Source: Sinorhizobium sp. 8-89
GTDB lineage: Bacteria > Pseudomonadota > Alphaproteobacteria > Rhizobiales > Rhizobiaceae
Length of the DNA: 38,432 nucleotides
NCBI RefSeq assembly: GCF_030124325.1
Contig: NZ_JASKLR010000037.1
Span: 1-38,432, forward strand
Direction: 5' to 3'
Part shown: positions 1 to 8,443 of the stretch, one piece after another
Numbering within the stretch: the stretch's first letter is position 1
Layout of the letters: each line of letters begins with the position of its first letter
Translations under genes and position numbers: made by a program
Notes under the pieces: generated by a model
Databases searched by the model: none
Told to the model about the DNA's origin: nothing
The model's input: only the letters and a program-made list of their open reading frames with translations

Positions 1-166
1 CCATATGTTCCGGCAGCGCGTGCAGCCTGAGATAGAGGATGCCGACCAGGAAGACCACGAGCAGCACGAAGACGGTCATCACATTGAACAGGACGTCCGA
101 CTGCCCCGGCGCGGTAATGAAAACAGGCAGATGACCCACTGCCGCTGGATGCAACGCTTCCGCCAT
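1..166 (-). CDS. Small membrane protein, N-terminal part only
   Basis: This is the 5' end of a minus-strand gene that runs off the left edge of the window. The ATG is the complement of 164-166, and 55 codons are readable without a stop. The product begins MAEALHPAAVGHLPVF and has one clear hydrophobic segment at about residues 28-46 (VMTVFVLLVVFLVGILYLRL), so it is probably an inner-membrane protein. I do not recognise a named family from this fragment. The gene is divergent from the frameshifted gene at 539, with about 370 bp between them. Confidence 0.6.
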   Translation of the reverse strand, partial: MAEALHPAAVGHLPVFITAPGQSDVLFNVMTVFVLLVVFLVGILYLRLHALPEHM

Positions 167-538
167 TTCGTCCCCCCAAAGCAGACCGTGCCAAGGCCGC
201 AGCATACGCCTTACGTCGTGGACTTCAAAGCGCTCTCCGCGGCGATGGCCACGCATGAAAGGATGGGCGTGGTGGCAGCTCAGTGGAGCAGGGGAAGGGA
301 TGGTTTCAGCGGTCGTTATCGGTTCGGCCCGTCTCGCCACTACAGGCGACTACGAGCCGCTCGCGATTGCGCCTTTTGATTGCCAAGCAATTGACAATAC
401 AACCGTTTTGAGCTATGCCAAGATCGCTTTCCGAAATCTGAAATACGTTCCTTGCAGCGAATTGCGTTTAGTCGTTCGAAACTGAACCGCAGCGCCGTGC
501 GTCCTTCCGGCGCATGCCCGTCCGCCCAGGAGTGTTTC
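167..538. other. Intergenic region with no recognisable gene
   Basis: This 372-bp gap separates two divergent genes and should hold both promoters. The short open frames here have no plausible ribosome binding site and no recognisable protein pattern. I see no hairpin or repeat worth naming. Confidence 0.5.
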
Positions 539-1470
539 ATGGTTCTCCCGCTTCCGCCCATCGTGCATGGGCCGATCACGCGCTTCTCTCCCTCAGTTCG
601 CGTCACCGGAGTTCTCGCCGATGCGACGGTGGAGATATTCGCCGACGGCGGCCAGATCGGAAAATCCGTCGCCGGATCGAACGGCACCGTCTGGGTGACA
701 ATCTTCGACACGCCAATTGCCGGGCAACTGATCACCGCCGTCCAGACAACGACAGACGGCAGCAGCGCGCCTTCGCCGCAGGGCGTGCCGGTCATCGATG
801 TGCCGAACCCCCTACCGACGCCGGTCTTCGGTTCGCCGCTTACGACAGCCATGTCCGCCGTGCGGCTGAGTGGCCTCGTGCCCGGTGCTTCGGTCACGAT
901 CAGCAACAACGGCACGGCCGTCGGGCTTGCCGGCGGCAGCGAAACCACCGCCTGGATCCCGATTCTTGCGGGCGCCAGCCTCGATGCCGGGACGCCGCTC
1001 GTAGCGGAGCTGGTCAAGTCGCCAGTGCAATATTTCGACGCGCCGTTCTCGATCACGCTGACCCTCCGCCGCAGACGGGCAAGCTCCATCTCAACGTCGG
1101 CCCGGGAGCACCGATCCCGCAGAAGGTCGCGCTCGCCGGTGCGACGTGGACCGTCACGCCCCAGTGGCTGACCGGCCAGTCGTTTACGGCAAACGGCGCG
1201 AGTGCCACGATCGCACTGCCGGTGCCGCCGGCCGGCAGCCAGGCCAAGGTCACGGTCAGTCTCGCCACCACCTGGGCTGTCGCCGGCGAGATCAACGGCG
1301 CGGTGTTCTCGCCCCAAACCTTCCCCGGGCTGATGAACCCCGATCCGACCGTCCTGAGCTGGACCGGCAGCGATTTCACCGCCGGCTGGTGGGCGCTGGT
1401 CTCCGTCAGCGAGGACGAGGACGGCAATGCCCGCCTCAATGTCGTTGCGACCTTCCAGGGTGTGCAGTAG
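539..1470 (+). pseudogene. Unknown beta-rich protein gene broken by a one-base frameshift
   Basis: Translation starts at ATG 539 behind a good Shine-Dalgarno (AGGAG at 528-532). The first 175 codons read MVLPLPPIVHGPITRFSPSV and continue to SITLT; the frame then drifts into an arginine-rich stretch and stops at 1171. The sensible continuation (PPPQTGKLHLNVGPG to the end at 1470) lies one frame over. The two frames meet at the C run at 1062-1064, where one extra C would restore a single protein of about 310 residues. The composition (many V, T, G, A, S; short repeats such as VTISNNG) suggests beta-sandwich or adhesin-like modules, but I recognise no family and see no signal peptide. It is either a real frameshift or a one-base sequence error. 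Confidence 0.6.
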
Positions 1471-1725
1471 CCGTGCGTGCAATCGGCCGGGCATTCGCGT
1501 GCCGCGCCCTCCCGTCCAGCGGAAAGCGCGGCAAGGGCGCCGCGGTTCAGGCAAAAAAACGTCCCAATCCTCTGCTTCTGCATTTTTTTGCCGTGTTGCG
1601 CATGCAGAGCGGATCGTCGCGAGCGTTGGCGCGAGATCCAGGAGGAACGGCAACGGCCGGGCACGCTCGCTGTTTTCGGTTGATTCAAGCTGGAATCATC
1701 GTGATCTAGGCTCGGACGTGATTCC

Positions 1726-4344
1726 GTGTCGTCATCCGGGACTTCGAAGGGTATCGAATTGCATCTTGTTGGAAAGTTGACCGCCGTTTCTCTCGCCGTC
1801 CTGACCGCAGCCGTTGCGCTTGCCGGCAGCGGCCCGGCCATCGCCCAGCAGGCGACCCAACCCGCCCAGCCGGCCCAGCAAACGCAGCCGGCCGCACCGG
1901 CACCGCAAGCCCAGCCCCCGCAGCAGGACCAGCCCGATGACGGCGCGGCGACTGCTTCTCCGGCTCTGCAGCAGGCGGAGGAGCAACTCGCCAATGCTGA
2001 CCGCGAGCTGAAGCTGCTTGGCGAGCGCGTCGAAAAGGCGAGGGAAGACGATACGCTGCTGGCCGAATTGAAGGTGCAGGTCGATGCCCTTTCCGGCCAG
2101 ATCATCACCGCCACGGTTGCGATGCGGCCGCGACTGGAGGAAATCAAGGCGAGGCTCACCGAACTCGGCGAGCCGCCGGGCGAAGGGCAACCGCCGGAAG
2201 CCGCCATCGTGACGGAGGAACGCAAACGCCTGATCGCCGAACGGGGGGAGATAAACGCGCTGACGGGGCGTGCCGAAAACCTTTCGGTGGAGGCGAAGAA
2301 GCTTGCCAACGGCATTACCGCGACAAGACGCGCTCTCTTCTCCAACACGCTTCTGAGGCACACCGAGATCTCGGCGGCCACGCTGGCGGAGGCGGTGACG
2401 ACGACGATCGGCGAGACTCAGGCGCTGTCGCGCAGCCTCGGAAGCTGGCTGACCTTCGCCTGGAACTACAAGCGTGTCCCGCTTCTCATCGCAATCTTCC
2501 TGTCGCTTTGCGCGGCGCTGATCTTTCTGGCCGGCAGCCGCCGGCTGTTCGCGCCCTTCCTCCGGCAGAATGGCGACGAGGAGGAGCCGAACTATTTCAG
2601 GCAGCTCTCTGTCGCCTTCTGGTCCACGGTGATCCCGACGGTCTCAGCCACCGCGTTTGCCGCGTCGAGCTACTTTTTCCTGAATAGCTTCAATGTATTG
2701 CGCCCGGATATCGCGCCGATCCTGGCAGTCACCCTGGCAGTCGGGGTGGTGCTGCTGTTCGTCACCAGCCTCGCTCAGGCGGTGCTGTCGCCCCGGCAGG
2801 CGAACTGGCGCCTCGTGCGCGTTTCTGACCAGGGCGCACGCATGCTGTTCATCTCGATCGTCGCGATGGCGTTGGTCAACGTGCTCGATTACCTAGCCGG
2901 ACGCATCAGCGAATCTCTCGGCTCGCCGGTCATCCTGACCGTCGCCAAGAGTCTCGTGGCCTCGATCATCATCGGCCTCATCCTGATGTCAATGGCCTGG
3001 ATCCGGCCAATGCTGAGACAGGACGAGCCCTTCGATGCGCCGGGTCGGCCCTGGCCGCGGCTCGTCTGGGTTTCGCTTCTCCTGATGGGCGCGGCGCTCA
3101 TCGCCATCGCGCTTGCGGGCTATGTCGGCCTCGCTCGCTTCATAGCCACCCAGATTATCGTCACCGGTGCGATCCTGGTGACGATGTATATCGGCATTCT
3201 CACGGGCAAGTCCGTCTCCCGTCAGGGCGCCTTTGCCGAAACGGTGCCGGGGCGTTACCTCGAGCGCCGCTTCAATCTGGAGCAGGTGGCACTCGACCAG
3301 ATCGGGCTTGCGGCTGGGCTCGGCATCTACGCGCTGGTGCTGCTGTTCTTCATTCCGCTGATCCTGCTGCAATGGGGCTTCCAGACCGCCGATATCGAAT
3401 CCTGGGCCTACCGCGTGCTGACCGAGATCAGGATCGGCACGATCACCATCTCGCTCGTCGGCCTGTTTGCCGGCGTGCTCTTCTTCGCGCTCGGTTTCAT
3501 CGTCACGCGCTGGGTGCAGCGCTGGATCGACGGCAACGTCATGGCGCGCAGCCGGGTCGATGCCGGCGTCCGCAACTCTATCCGCACGGGCATCGGCTAT
3601 GTCGGCGTCGGCCTCGCCGGCCTCATCGGCCTCTCGGCGGCAGGCATCGACCTGTCGAGCCTTGCGCTCGTCGCCGGTGCTCTGTCCCTCGGCGTCGGTT
3701 TTGGCCTGCAGAACATCGTCTCGAACTTCGTCTCGGGCCTGATCCTGCTCGTCGAACGGCCTTTCAAGGTGGGTGACTGGATCGTCAGCGGCACGACGGA
3801 AGGCTTCGTCCGGCGCATCTCGGTGCGCGCGACCGAGATCGAGACCTTCCAGCACCAGTCGATCATGATGCCGAACTCACTGCTCATCAACGCCTCGGTC
3901 GGCAACTGGACGCACCGCAACAAGCTCGGCCGTTCGGAGATCACCGTCACCGTTACCTATGCCAGCGATCCGCGCCGGGTGATCGATCTGCTGCAGGAGA
4001 TCGCCGCCGCCCATCCGATGGTGCTGAGGAACCCGTCGCCTTCGGTCGGCTTCACCGCCTTCGGCGACGAGCGCATGACCTTCGAATTGCGGATCTATGT
4101 CGCCGACGTGCTGACGGCGGGCAACGTGCGCAACGACATCCGTGTCTCGATCTACGAGCGCTTCCGCGACGAGGGGATCGGCGCGCCGTTCCCGCTGAAG
4201 ATCGAGGACACGACGCCGGAGGAAGAGGCTCCGGCCGAGGCCGAGCCTTCGCCCGCGCAAGAGCCCGAGCCTACGGCCGAGCCGGAAGAGGCGCCGGAAA
4301 GCGCGCCGTCTCGCGTCGCCAAACGCGGATCCCGCAGGGGGTGA
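1726..4344 (+). CDS. MscS-family mechanosensitive channel with DUF3772 domain
   Basis: This large (872 aa) membrane channel probably opens under hypo-osmotic membrane tension. It starts at GTG 1726. A signal peptide (about residues 1-40, ending AIAQQ) leads into a Q/P/A-rich linker to about residue 78. A periplasmic helical, coiled-coil-like region matching the DUF3772 type follows (about 80-220), then a long run of transmembrane helices (about 245-640). The MscS pore helix and beta domain lie at about 625-790, with the typical stretch LGVGFGLQNIVSNFVSGLI and then ERPFKVGDWI. The tail after about 830 is E/P/A-rich and probably disordered. The length and N-terminal periplasmic part fit the MscK-like large subgroup rather than the short MscS. 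It appears monocistronic. Confidence 0.88.
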   Translation: MSSSGTSKGIELHLVGKLTAVSLAVLTAAVALAGSGPAIAQQATQPAQPAQQTQPAAPAPQAQPPQQDQPDDGAATASPALQQAEEQLANADRELKLLGERVEKAREDDTLLAELKVQVDALSGQIITATVAMRPRLEEIKARLTELGEPPGEGQPPEAAIVTEERKRLIAERGEINALTGRAENLSVEAKKLANGITATRRALFSNTLLRHTEISAATLAEAVTTTIGETQALSRSLGSWLTFAWNYKRVPLLIAIFLSLCAALIFLAGSRRLFAPFLRQNGDEEEPNYFRQLSVAFWSTVIPTVSATAFAASSYFFLNSFNVLRPDIAPILAVTLAVGVVLLFVTSLAQAVLSPRQANWRLVRVSDQGARMLFISIVAMALVNVLDYLAGRISESLGSPVILTVAKSLVASIIIGLILMSMAWIRPMLRQDEPFDAPGRPWPRLVWVSLLLMGAALIAIALAGYVGLARFIATQIIVTGAILVTMYIGILTGKSVSRQGAFAETVPGRYLERRFNLEQVALDQIGLAAGLGIYALVLLFFIPLILLQWGFQTADIESWAYRVLTEIRIGTITISLVGLFAGVLFFALGFIVTRWVQRWIDGNVMARSRVDAGVRNSIRTGIGYVGVGLAGLIGLSAAGIDLSSLALVAGALSLGVGFGLQNIVSNFVSGLILLVERPFKVGDWIVSGTTEGFVRRISVRATEIETFQHQSIMMPNSLLINASVGNWTHRNKLGRSEITVTVTYASDPRRVIDLLQEIAAAHPMVLRNPSPSVGFTAFGDERMTFELRIYVADVLTAGNVRNDIRVSIYERFRDEGIGAPFPLKIEDTTPEEEAPAEAEPSPAQEPEPTAEPEEAPESAPSRVAKRGSRRG

Positions 4345-4797
4345 CGAGGCGGCCGCCTTTGTGAGGTTTGCGCGCCGGGATCAGCCGCGGATGGGACTGA
4401 ATTGCTTCGGCGCGTCGGGTTGTCACGAAGACTGGCGCTAACCGGCAAGCGTTCGCTTTGCGCCGCCGCGGTTTTCGCAAAGCGGGGGCGGAGATCGTCG
4501 TTACGCTCGCCGCGTCGCTCACATTGATGACCACAAAGCTGCCGCTCAATGGTCAGCAAATCGCCCCGGTACCGCCCCATCGAGCACTCTTAGACGGTTC
4601 ATCGTCACCAACGCGTCGCCGCCCCTAGCGGGAGGAACGAACGACTGCTGCGTGTTTCCTTGGACCGGACCCGATCCACGGATGAGAACATGCGGCAATT
4701 CAAAGTGCTACAGCGACCTTTGCGCGTCTGGAGACGCATGGGCGCTGTAAGGCGGTATTGCTGCCGATCAAGTCATGCACGTTACAGAGGAATGAAC
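4345..4797. other. Intergenic region before the DUF4168 gene
   Basis: No gene is visible in these 453 bp. A 9-bp perfect inverted repeat (CGCTTTGCG at 4454-4462, CGCAAAGCG at 4476-4484) could be a factor-assisted terminator or pause site for the channel gene, though no T-run follows. A palindromic repeat (4709-4749) sits just before the next gene. A GGAAC at 4634-4638 resembles a general-stress -35 box, but its spacing to TT is too short for the Sinorhizobium RpoE2 consensus. Confidence 0.5.
4709..4749 (+). repeat. Start-proximal double-stem palindrome, copy 1
   Basis: Outer arms TACAGCG (4709-4715) and CGCTGTA (4743-4749) enclose inner arms GCGTCT (4724-4729) and AGACGC (4732-4737), with the conserved left filler CCTTTGC. 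The same pattern recurs at 13225-13266 and 31068-31109. It ends 49 bp before the DUF4168 start codon, so it would fold in the 5' leader if transcribed. It resembles the palindromic modules of the Sinorhizobium A/B/C-type intergenic mosaic elements; that assignment is from memory. Confidence 0.7.
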
Positions 4798-5250
4798 ATG
4801 ATCACTCGCTATACACCCGTTGCAACGTTGACCGCTGCGGCATTCAGCTTGATGGTTTTCAGCCCGGCGTCCGCGTTGGAGATGGCCCAGGCGCAACAGA
4901 CACAGCCCCAGGCGCAACAGACGCAGCCGATGCAGGGGCAGCCCGACAGCACCGGCGCGGCCGTCAGCGACCAGAAAATCGAGGCCTTTGCGGTCGCCTA
5001 TCTGCAAGTCGACAAGGTCAGGCAGGAATATTCGGCCAAGATCGAAGCGACCCCGGACGAGGCTGCGAAGCAAAAGCTGCAGACCGAAGCCAGCCAGCAG
5101 ATGGTTCAGGCCGTCGAAGCCTCCCCGGATATTTCCGTCGAGGAATATACATCCATCCTGACGGCCGCGCAGAACGACCCGGCTTTGGCCAAGAAGGTTC
5201 AGGAGAAGATCCAGAACTCCGGACCGGCGCAGGCACCGGCTCAGCAATAA
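4798..5250 (+). CDS. Secreted DUF4168 domain protein
   Basis: This is a 150-residue exported protein of unknown role. The signal peptide is MITRYTPVATLTAAAFSLMV followed by FSPASA, with likely cleavage after Ala. A short Q/P repeat (QTQPQAQQTQPMQ) follows, then a helical domain (about residues 60-135, from KIEAFAVAYLQVDKVRQEY) typical of DUF4168. I chose the ATG at 4798 because AGAGGA (4786-4791) is 6 nt upstream; the in-frame ATG at 4792 is too close to that site. The C-terminus is again Q/P/A-rich. A palindromic element precedes the gene, and a hairpin at 5309-5332 separates it from the convergent PPK2 gene. Confidence 0.8.
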   Translation: MITRYTPVATLTAAAFSLMVFSPASALEMAQAQQTQPQAQQTQPMQGQPDSTGAAVSDQKIEAFAVAYLQVDKVRQEYSAKIEATPDEAAKQKLQTEASQQMVQAVEASPDISVEEYTSILTAAQNDPALAKKVQEKIQNSGPAQAPAQQ

Positions 5251-5308
5251 TTGCTGCGCGGAAGCCAGCACGAACGCGGTGCGTAACTACACCGTTCGTT
5301 CCACAAGC

Positions 5309-5332
5309 AGTGCCCGCACTTTCGCGGGCACT
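5309..5332. terminator. Inverted repeat between convergent genes
   Basis: A 9-bp perfect stem (AGTGCCCGC at 5309-5317, GCGGGCACT at 5324-5332) with a 6-nt loop lies between the DUF4168 gene and the convergent ppk2 gene. It is well placed to end transcription from both sides, but neither strand has a strong U-run, so its efficiency is uncertain. Confidence 0.5.
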
Positions 5333-5383
5333 CGCATGATCGAAAGTGCAAGCCTCGCACGCCCGATAGGACGCGCCGCGCTG

Positions 5384-6301
5384 TCAGTATTTTGACGGCA
5401 CGTAGAGTTCCGGCGGCAGCACCTTGCGCTCGTAGTCGGGATTGAACACTCGCTCGGGCAGGGTGACGTCCTCGTGCGGCACCTCCCCGTAGGGGATCTG
5501 TTGGAGCAGGTGGTCGATGCAGTTGAGCCGGGCCCGCTTTTTGTCGTTGCCCTCGACGATGTACCAGGGCGCTTCGGAAATATTGGTGCGGGCGAACGTC
5601 TCTTCCTTGGCCTTGGTGTAGGCCTCCCAGCGCACCCGCGACTGCAGGTCCATCGGCGACAGCTTCCACTGCTTTAGCGGGTCATGGATGCGCATCAGGA
5701 ATCGCATCTGCTGTTCCTCGTCGGTGATCGAGAACCAATATTTCACCAGCCGGATGCCGGAGCGCACGAGCATGCGCTCGAACTCGGGCACGTCGTTGAA
5801 GAATTGCTCCACCTGGTCTTCGGTGGCGAAACCCATGACGCGCTCGACACCGGAACGGTTGTACCAGGACCGGTCGAAGAGCACGATCTCGCCGCCGGCC
5901 GGCAGGTGGGGCACGTAACGCTGGAAGTACCATTGCGTCTTTTCGCGGTCGGAAGGGGCGGGCAGCGCCACGACCCTCACCACGCGCGGGTTGAGCCGCT
6001 GGGTGATGCGCTTGATCACACCGCCCTTGCCGGCGGAGTCGCGCCCCTCGAAGATTACGACGACCTTCTCTTTGTGATAGGCGACCCAGTCCTGCAGCTT
6101 GATCAGTTCCGCCTGCAGCTGGAGTAGCGCGCGGAAATACTCGATGCGCGGGATCGAGGGTGGATGCGCCTTGCGGTAGATCTTGCGAATCTCTTCGGAA
6201 AGGGCCGGCTCGGAAAGCTCGAGCTCATAGTCCTCATCGATCGTATCGGCCAGTTCGGCTTCGAGCCAGTCCGCGTCTTCGGTATCCTTCGACTTGTTCA
6301 T
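5384..6301 (-). CDS. ppk2: Polyphosphate kinase 2 (PPK2)
   Basis: This enzyme moves phosphate between polyphosphate and nucleotides; enzymes of the one-domain class typically use polyphosphate to phosphorylate ADP or GDP. The 305-residue product has the P-loop EGRDSAGKGG (about residues 85-94), the lid-region arginines (RITQRLNPR), and the Walker B-like LFDRSWYNRSG (about 141-151). All of these are hallmarks of PPK2, and the length fits a single-domain member. The N-terminus (1-45) is strongly acidic. The ATG at 6301 has GGAGAG just upstream. A GGAAC-N18-TT promoter (6328-6352) suggests control by the general stress sigma factor. Sinorhizobium carries several PPK2 paralogues, so nucleotide preference cannot be read from sequence alone. 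Confidence 0.93.
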   Translation of the reverse strand: MNKSKDTEDADWLEAELADTIDEDYELELSEPALSEEIRKIYRKAHPPSIPRIEYFRALLQLQAELIKLQDWVAYHKEKVVVIFEGRDSAGKGGVIKRITQRLNPRVVRVVALPAPSDREKTQWYFQRYVPHLPAGGEIVLFDRSWYNRSGVERVMGFATEDQVEQFFNDVPEFERMLVRSGIRLVKYWFSITDEEQQMRFLMRIHDPLKQWKLSPMDLQSRVRWEAYTKAKEETFARTNISEAPWYIVEGNDKKRARLNCIDHLLQQIPYGEVPHEDVTLPERVFNPDYERKVLPPELYVPSKY

Positions 6302-6327
6302 GTCATCTCTCCGGCGTTCTCACCGTG

Positions 6328-6352
6328 AACCGCGGTATGTTGCGACTGTTCC
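6328..6352 (-). promoter_or_regulatory. Candidate RpoE2/EcfG general-stress promoter of ppk2
   Basis: On the minus strand GGAAC (6352-6348) is followed by exactly 18 nt and then TT (6329-6328), which fits the Sinorhizobium RpoE2 consensus GGAAC-N18/19-TT as I recall it. The predicted transcription start would lie about 20 nt before the ppk2 ATG, leaving room for the visible Shine-Dalgarno. Confidence 0.55.
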
Positions 6353-6530
6353 ACAACCGCGTGAAAGAAATTTGAACCGCCGCCGGCAGCCGTACCGGGA
6401 TGGTTCACCCCGCCAAGCCATGGGCAGGGATTATTCCCGGAAATCCTATCACAAGGTTTTGATTTTACTCCCGTCTTTGCCGGCATAGCTTTATCGCCGC
6501 GGGTTTGAAACCTGCATCAGGGAGGAGACC

Positions 6531-7169
6531 ATGAAACGCACAGTTGCACTTGTTGCGGCCGGCTTGGCCTGTTCGGTCGTGGCCGCCCATGCCCCCGCCC
6601 ATGCCCAGGATACGAGCATGAGCTTCTTCGTCACCAGCGCCAATCCCGGGAAGGGCGGCGACCTTGGTGGTCTTGCGGGCGCTGACGCCTATTGCAACAC
6701 ACTCGCGACGCCGAGCGGCGCGACCGGCAAGACCTGGAAAGCGTATCTTTCCACCGACGCGGAGAATGCAAAGGACCGGATCGGCAACGGCCCTTGGTAC
6801 AACGCCAAAGGCGAAAAGATCGCCGATGACGTCGCGTCGCTCCATAGCGACAAGAACAATCTCACGAAGCAGACCGCGCTCAACGAAAGAGGCGAGGTCA
6901 TCAACGGCCGCGGCGACACGCCGAACCGTCACGACATCCTGACAGGCTCGAATCCCGACGGGACTGCCGCGGCAGAGACCTGCGGCAACTGGACGATGGG
7001 CGGGACGGAGGGCGCGGCGATCGTCGGCCACAGCGACCGGACCGGCCTCGACGATTCCGCCGCGGCCAAGTCCTGGAATTCCTCGCACGAGACGCGCGGC
7101 GGCTGCACACAGGAGGCTTTTAAGACCACCGGCGGCGATGGGCTCTTCTACTGCTTCGCCGCGAACTGA
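6531..7169 (+). CDS. Secreted lectin-like (DUF1554/endostatin-fold type) protein
   Basis: This is a 212-residue exported protein. The signal peptide covers residues 1-26 (MKRTVALVAAGLACSVVAAH, then APAHAQ). The mature part has the pattern GGLAGADAYCNTLA, TWKAYLST, RIGNGPWYN and, near the end, GGCTQEAFKTTGGDGLFYCF. This matches the C-type-lectin-like fold of DUF1554 proteins, best known from Leptospira and also present in proteobacteria. Four cysteines remain after cleavage (55, 151, 192, 208), consistent with two disulfides. The ATG follows a strong GGGAGGAGACC site. Its ligand is unknown. The gene stands alone and converges on the AraC gene, with a RIME-like repeat between them. Confidence 0.75.
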   Translation: MKRTVALVAAGLACSVVAAHAPAHAQDTSMSFFVTSANPGKGGDLGGLAGADAYCNTLATPSGATGKTWKAYLSTDAENAKDRIGNGPWYNAKGEKIADDVASLHSDKNNLTKQTALNERGEVINGRGDTPNRHDILTGSNPDGTAAAETCGNWTMGGTEGAAIVGHSDRTGLDDSAAAKSWNSSHETRGGCTQEAFKTTGGDGLFYCFAAN

Positions 7170-7228
7170 GCGGGACGGTATCGCATGTTTCCGGAGTCCT
7201 GAACGGCAGGGCGGCGGTCCGGCTGGTG

Positions 7229-7318
7229 CAAATCCAGGAAAGGTGCGCAACGGCTTTCCGTCCGCAATTGACGGTCAAAGAGCGAGATCACTTCACTGTT
7301 TGGCACAGGAAGTGATCT
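7229..7318 (+). repeat. RIME-like intergenic element, copy 1
   Basis: The left part reads GCAAATCCAGGAA then CGCAACGGCTTTCCGTCCG and CAATTG; the right part is a 10-bp perfect stem AGATCACTTC (7285-7294) / GAAGTGATCT (7309-7318). The same order of blocks, in this or the opposite orientation, occurs at 16508-16603, 21117-21210 and 30909-30999. It lies between convergent genes, and its last bases overlap the stop codon of the AraC gene, so it may also act as a bidirectional terminator. Confidence 0.65.
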
Positions 7319-8225
7319 ACCGGCGCCGCGAACGCCGCCATTCGCCCGGACCGGCCTGCACGATTTTCGCGAAGACCCGGGTGAAATGGCTCTGGTCGGC
7401 AAAGCCGCAGCTGCTGGCGATTTCGTTAATCGAGAGGCTCGAGTTCAGAAGCAGGTCCTGGGCGCGTTTGATGCGACGGGCCAGCAGCCATCGATGCGGT
7501 GGGGAGCCGGTCGTTTCCTTGAAGGCGCGGGCGAAATGGCTGCGCGAAAGACCGCATTCACGGGCGAGGGCCTCTAGCGCGATGTCGCCGTCGAGATGCG
7601 CCAGCAGAATCTCCTTGGCGCGCCTCTCCTGCCAGGGCGCAAGGCCGCCGCGCCGCGGCCGGTGCCCCGTCGGCATGTCGCCATAGTTGCTGCCGAGATG
7701 GGTGAGCAGGGCCATGCCGACATGGTCGAGGAACAGTTGATTGGCCTGTTCGGGCCTTTGCAGCGCGGGCAGGAGGCTGGTCCCGAGACTCCGCACAACG
7801 ATGTCGTCGTTGGGAACGCCAGGCGCTATCCCGATCGTGCCCATGCGCGAGACGCCCCGTTCCTCGGCCATCCTGTCGAACGCCTGGCGCGATATGTAGA
7901 TGGCCAGGCAGTCGATGGGGTCCGTGAGGACGGAGGAATGCTCCGAATTCAGGTCGAGAAGCGTGAACTGGCCGCTTCTGATCGGTGCAATCTGCACCGG
8001 GCGACCACCTACCCAATAGGGATGCGGCTCGAGATCGAGCAGTTGCAGGCAGACGAGGTAGCCGTCCTCCCGCTCGATCCGGCCGGCGCCGTCTCCTTCC
8101 CTCCTGTCCCAGCTGACGCGCGTGGCGGCGAACTCCGTCCTTTGCAGACGCTGGACGCTTATGCTCGGCGGCGCTTCGACCCCGACAGACTCGCCCAAGC
8201 GCTGGCCATATGCCCCTCTGGCCAT
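7317..8225 (-). CDS. AraC-family transcriptional regulator
   Basis: This 302-residue DNA-binding regulator has a poorly conserved N-terminal sensing region (about 1-190) and a C-terminal AraC double helix-turn-helix (about 205-300). Helix 1 is ALARECGLSRSHFARAFKET; helix 2 is SINEIASSCGFADQSHFTRV. I chose the ATG at 8225, although the frame is open further upstream, because AGGAG sits 7 nt before it. The gene is divergent from the paoABC-like operon across 218 bp, so the likely target is that operon and possibly itself. The N-terminal part does not reveal the inducer; an aldehyde or aromatic substrate of the oxidoreductase is a reasonable guess. Confidence 0.87.
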   Translation of the reverse strand: MARGAYGQRLGESVGVEAPPSISVQRLQRTEFAATRVSWDRREGDGAGRIEREDGYLVCLQLLDLEPHPYWVGGRPVQIAPIRSGQFTLLDLNSEHSSVLTDPIDCLAIYISRQAFDRMAEERGVSRMGTIGIAPGVPNDDIVVRSLGTSLLPALQRPEQANQLFLDHVGMALLTHLGSNYGDMPTGHRPRRGGLAPWQERRAKEILLAHLDGDIALEALARECGLSRSHFARAFKETTGSPPHRWLLARRIKRAQDLLLNSSLSINEIASSCGFADQSHFTRVFAKIVQAGPGEWRRSRRR

Positions 8226-8443
8226 TCGCGAACTCCTATCAAGTGGAATTGCCCTTCGAGGTCCGTTGCCGTTGTTGCTCTCGGACGCCCCCCGCAAAAA
8301 ACATAGCACTTCCGTACAAAACGCAGCAACATGGACGCTGGCGCGCTCGGCGTGCCTGCATAAGCTTGGCCCGTTGCACTCCCAAAATCGACTGATCGCT
8401 TGAAAGAACGAACACGCGTTCCAGCAAGGAGTCTGCGTTTACC
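8226..8443. promoter_or_regulatory. Divergent promoter region, AraC gene / paoABC
   Basis: These 218 bp must contain both promoters and any AraC-type operator. I cannot pick out convincing -35/-10 boxes or direct repeats. AAGGAG at 8426-8431 is the Shine-Dalgarno of the first pao gene, with a rather long 12-nt spacing. Confidence 0.4.

Noticed and set aside
4634..4657. A possible RpoE2 promoter before the DUF4168 gene
   Set aside because: GGAAC is present, but TT follows after 16-17 nt rather than 18-19, and the site is about 140 bp from the start codon.
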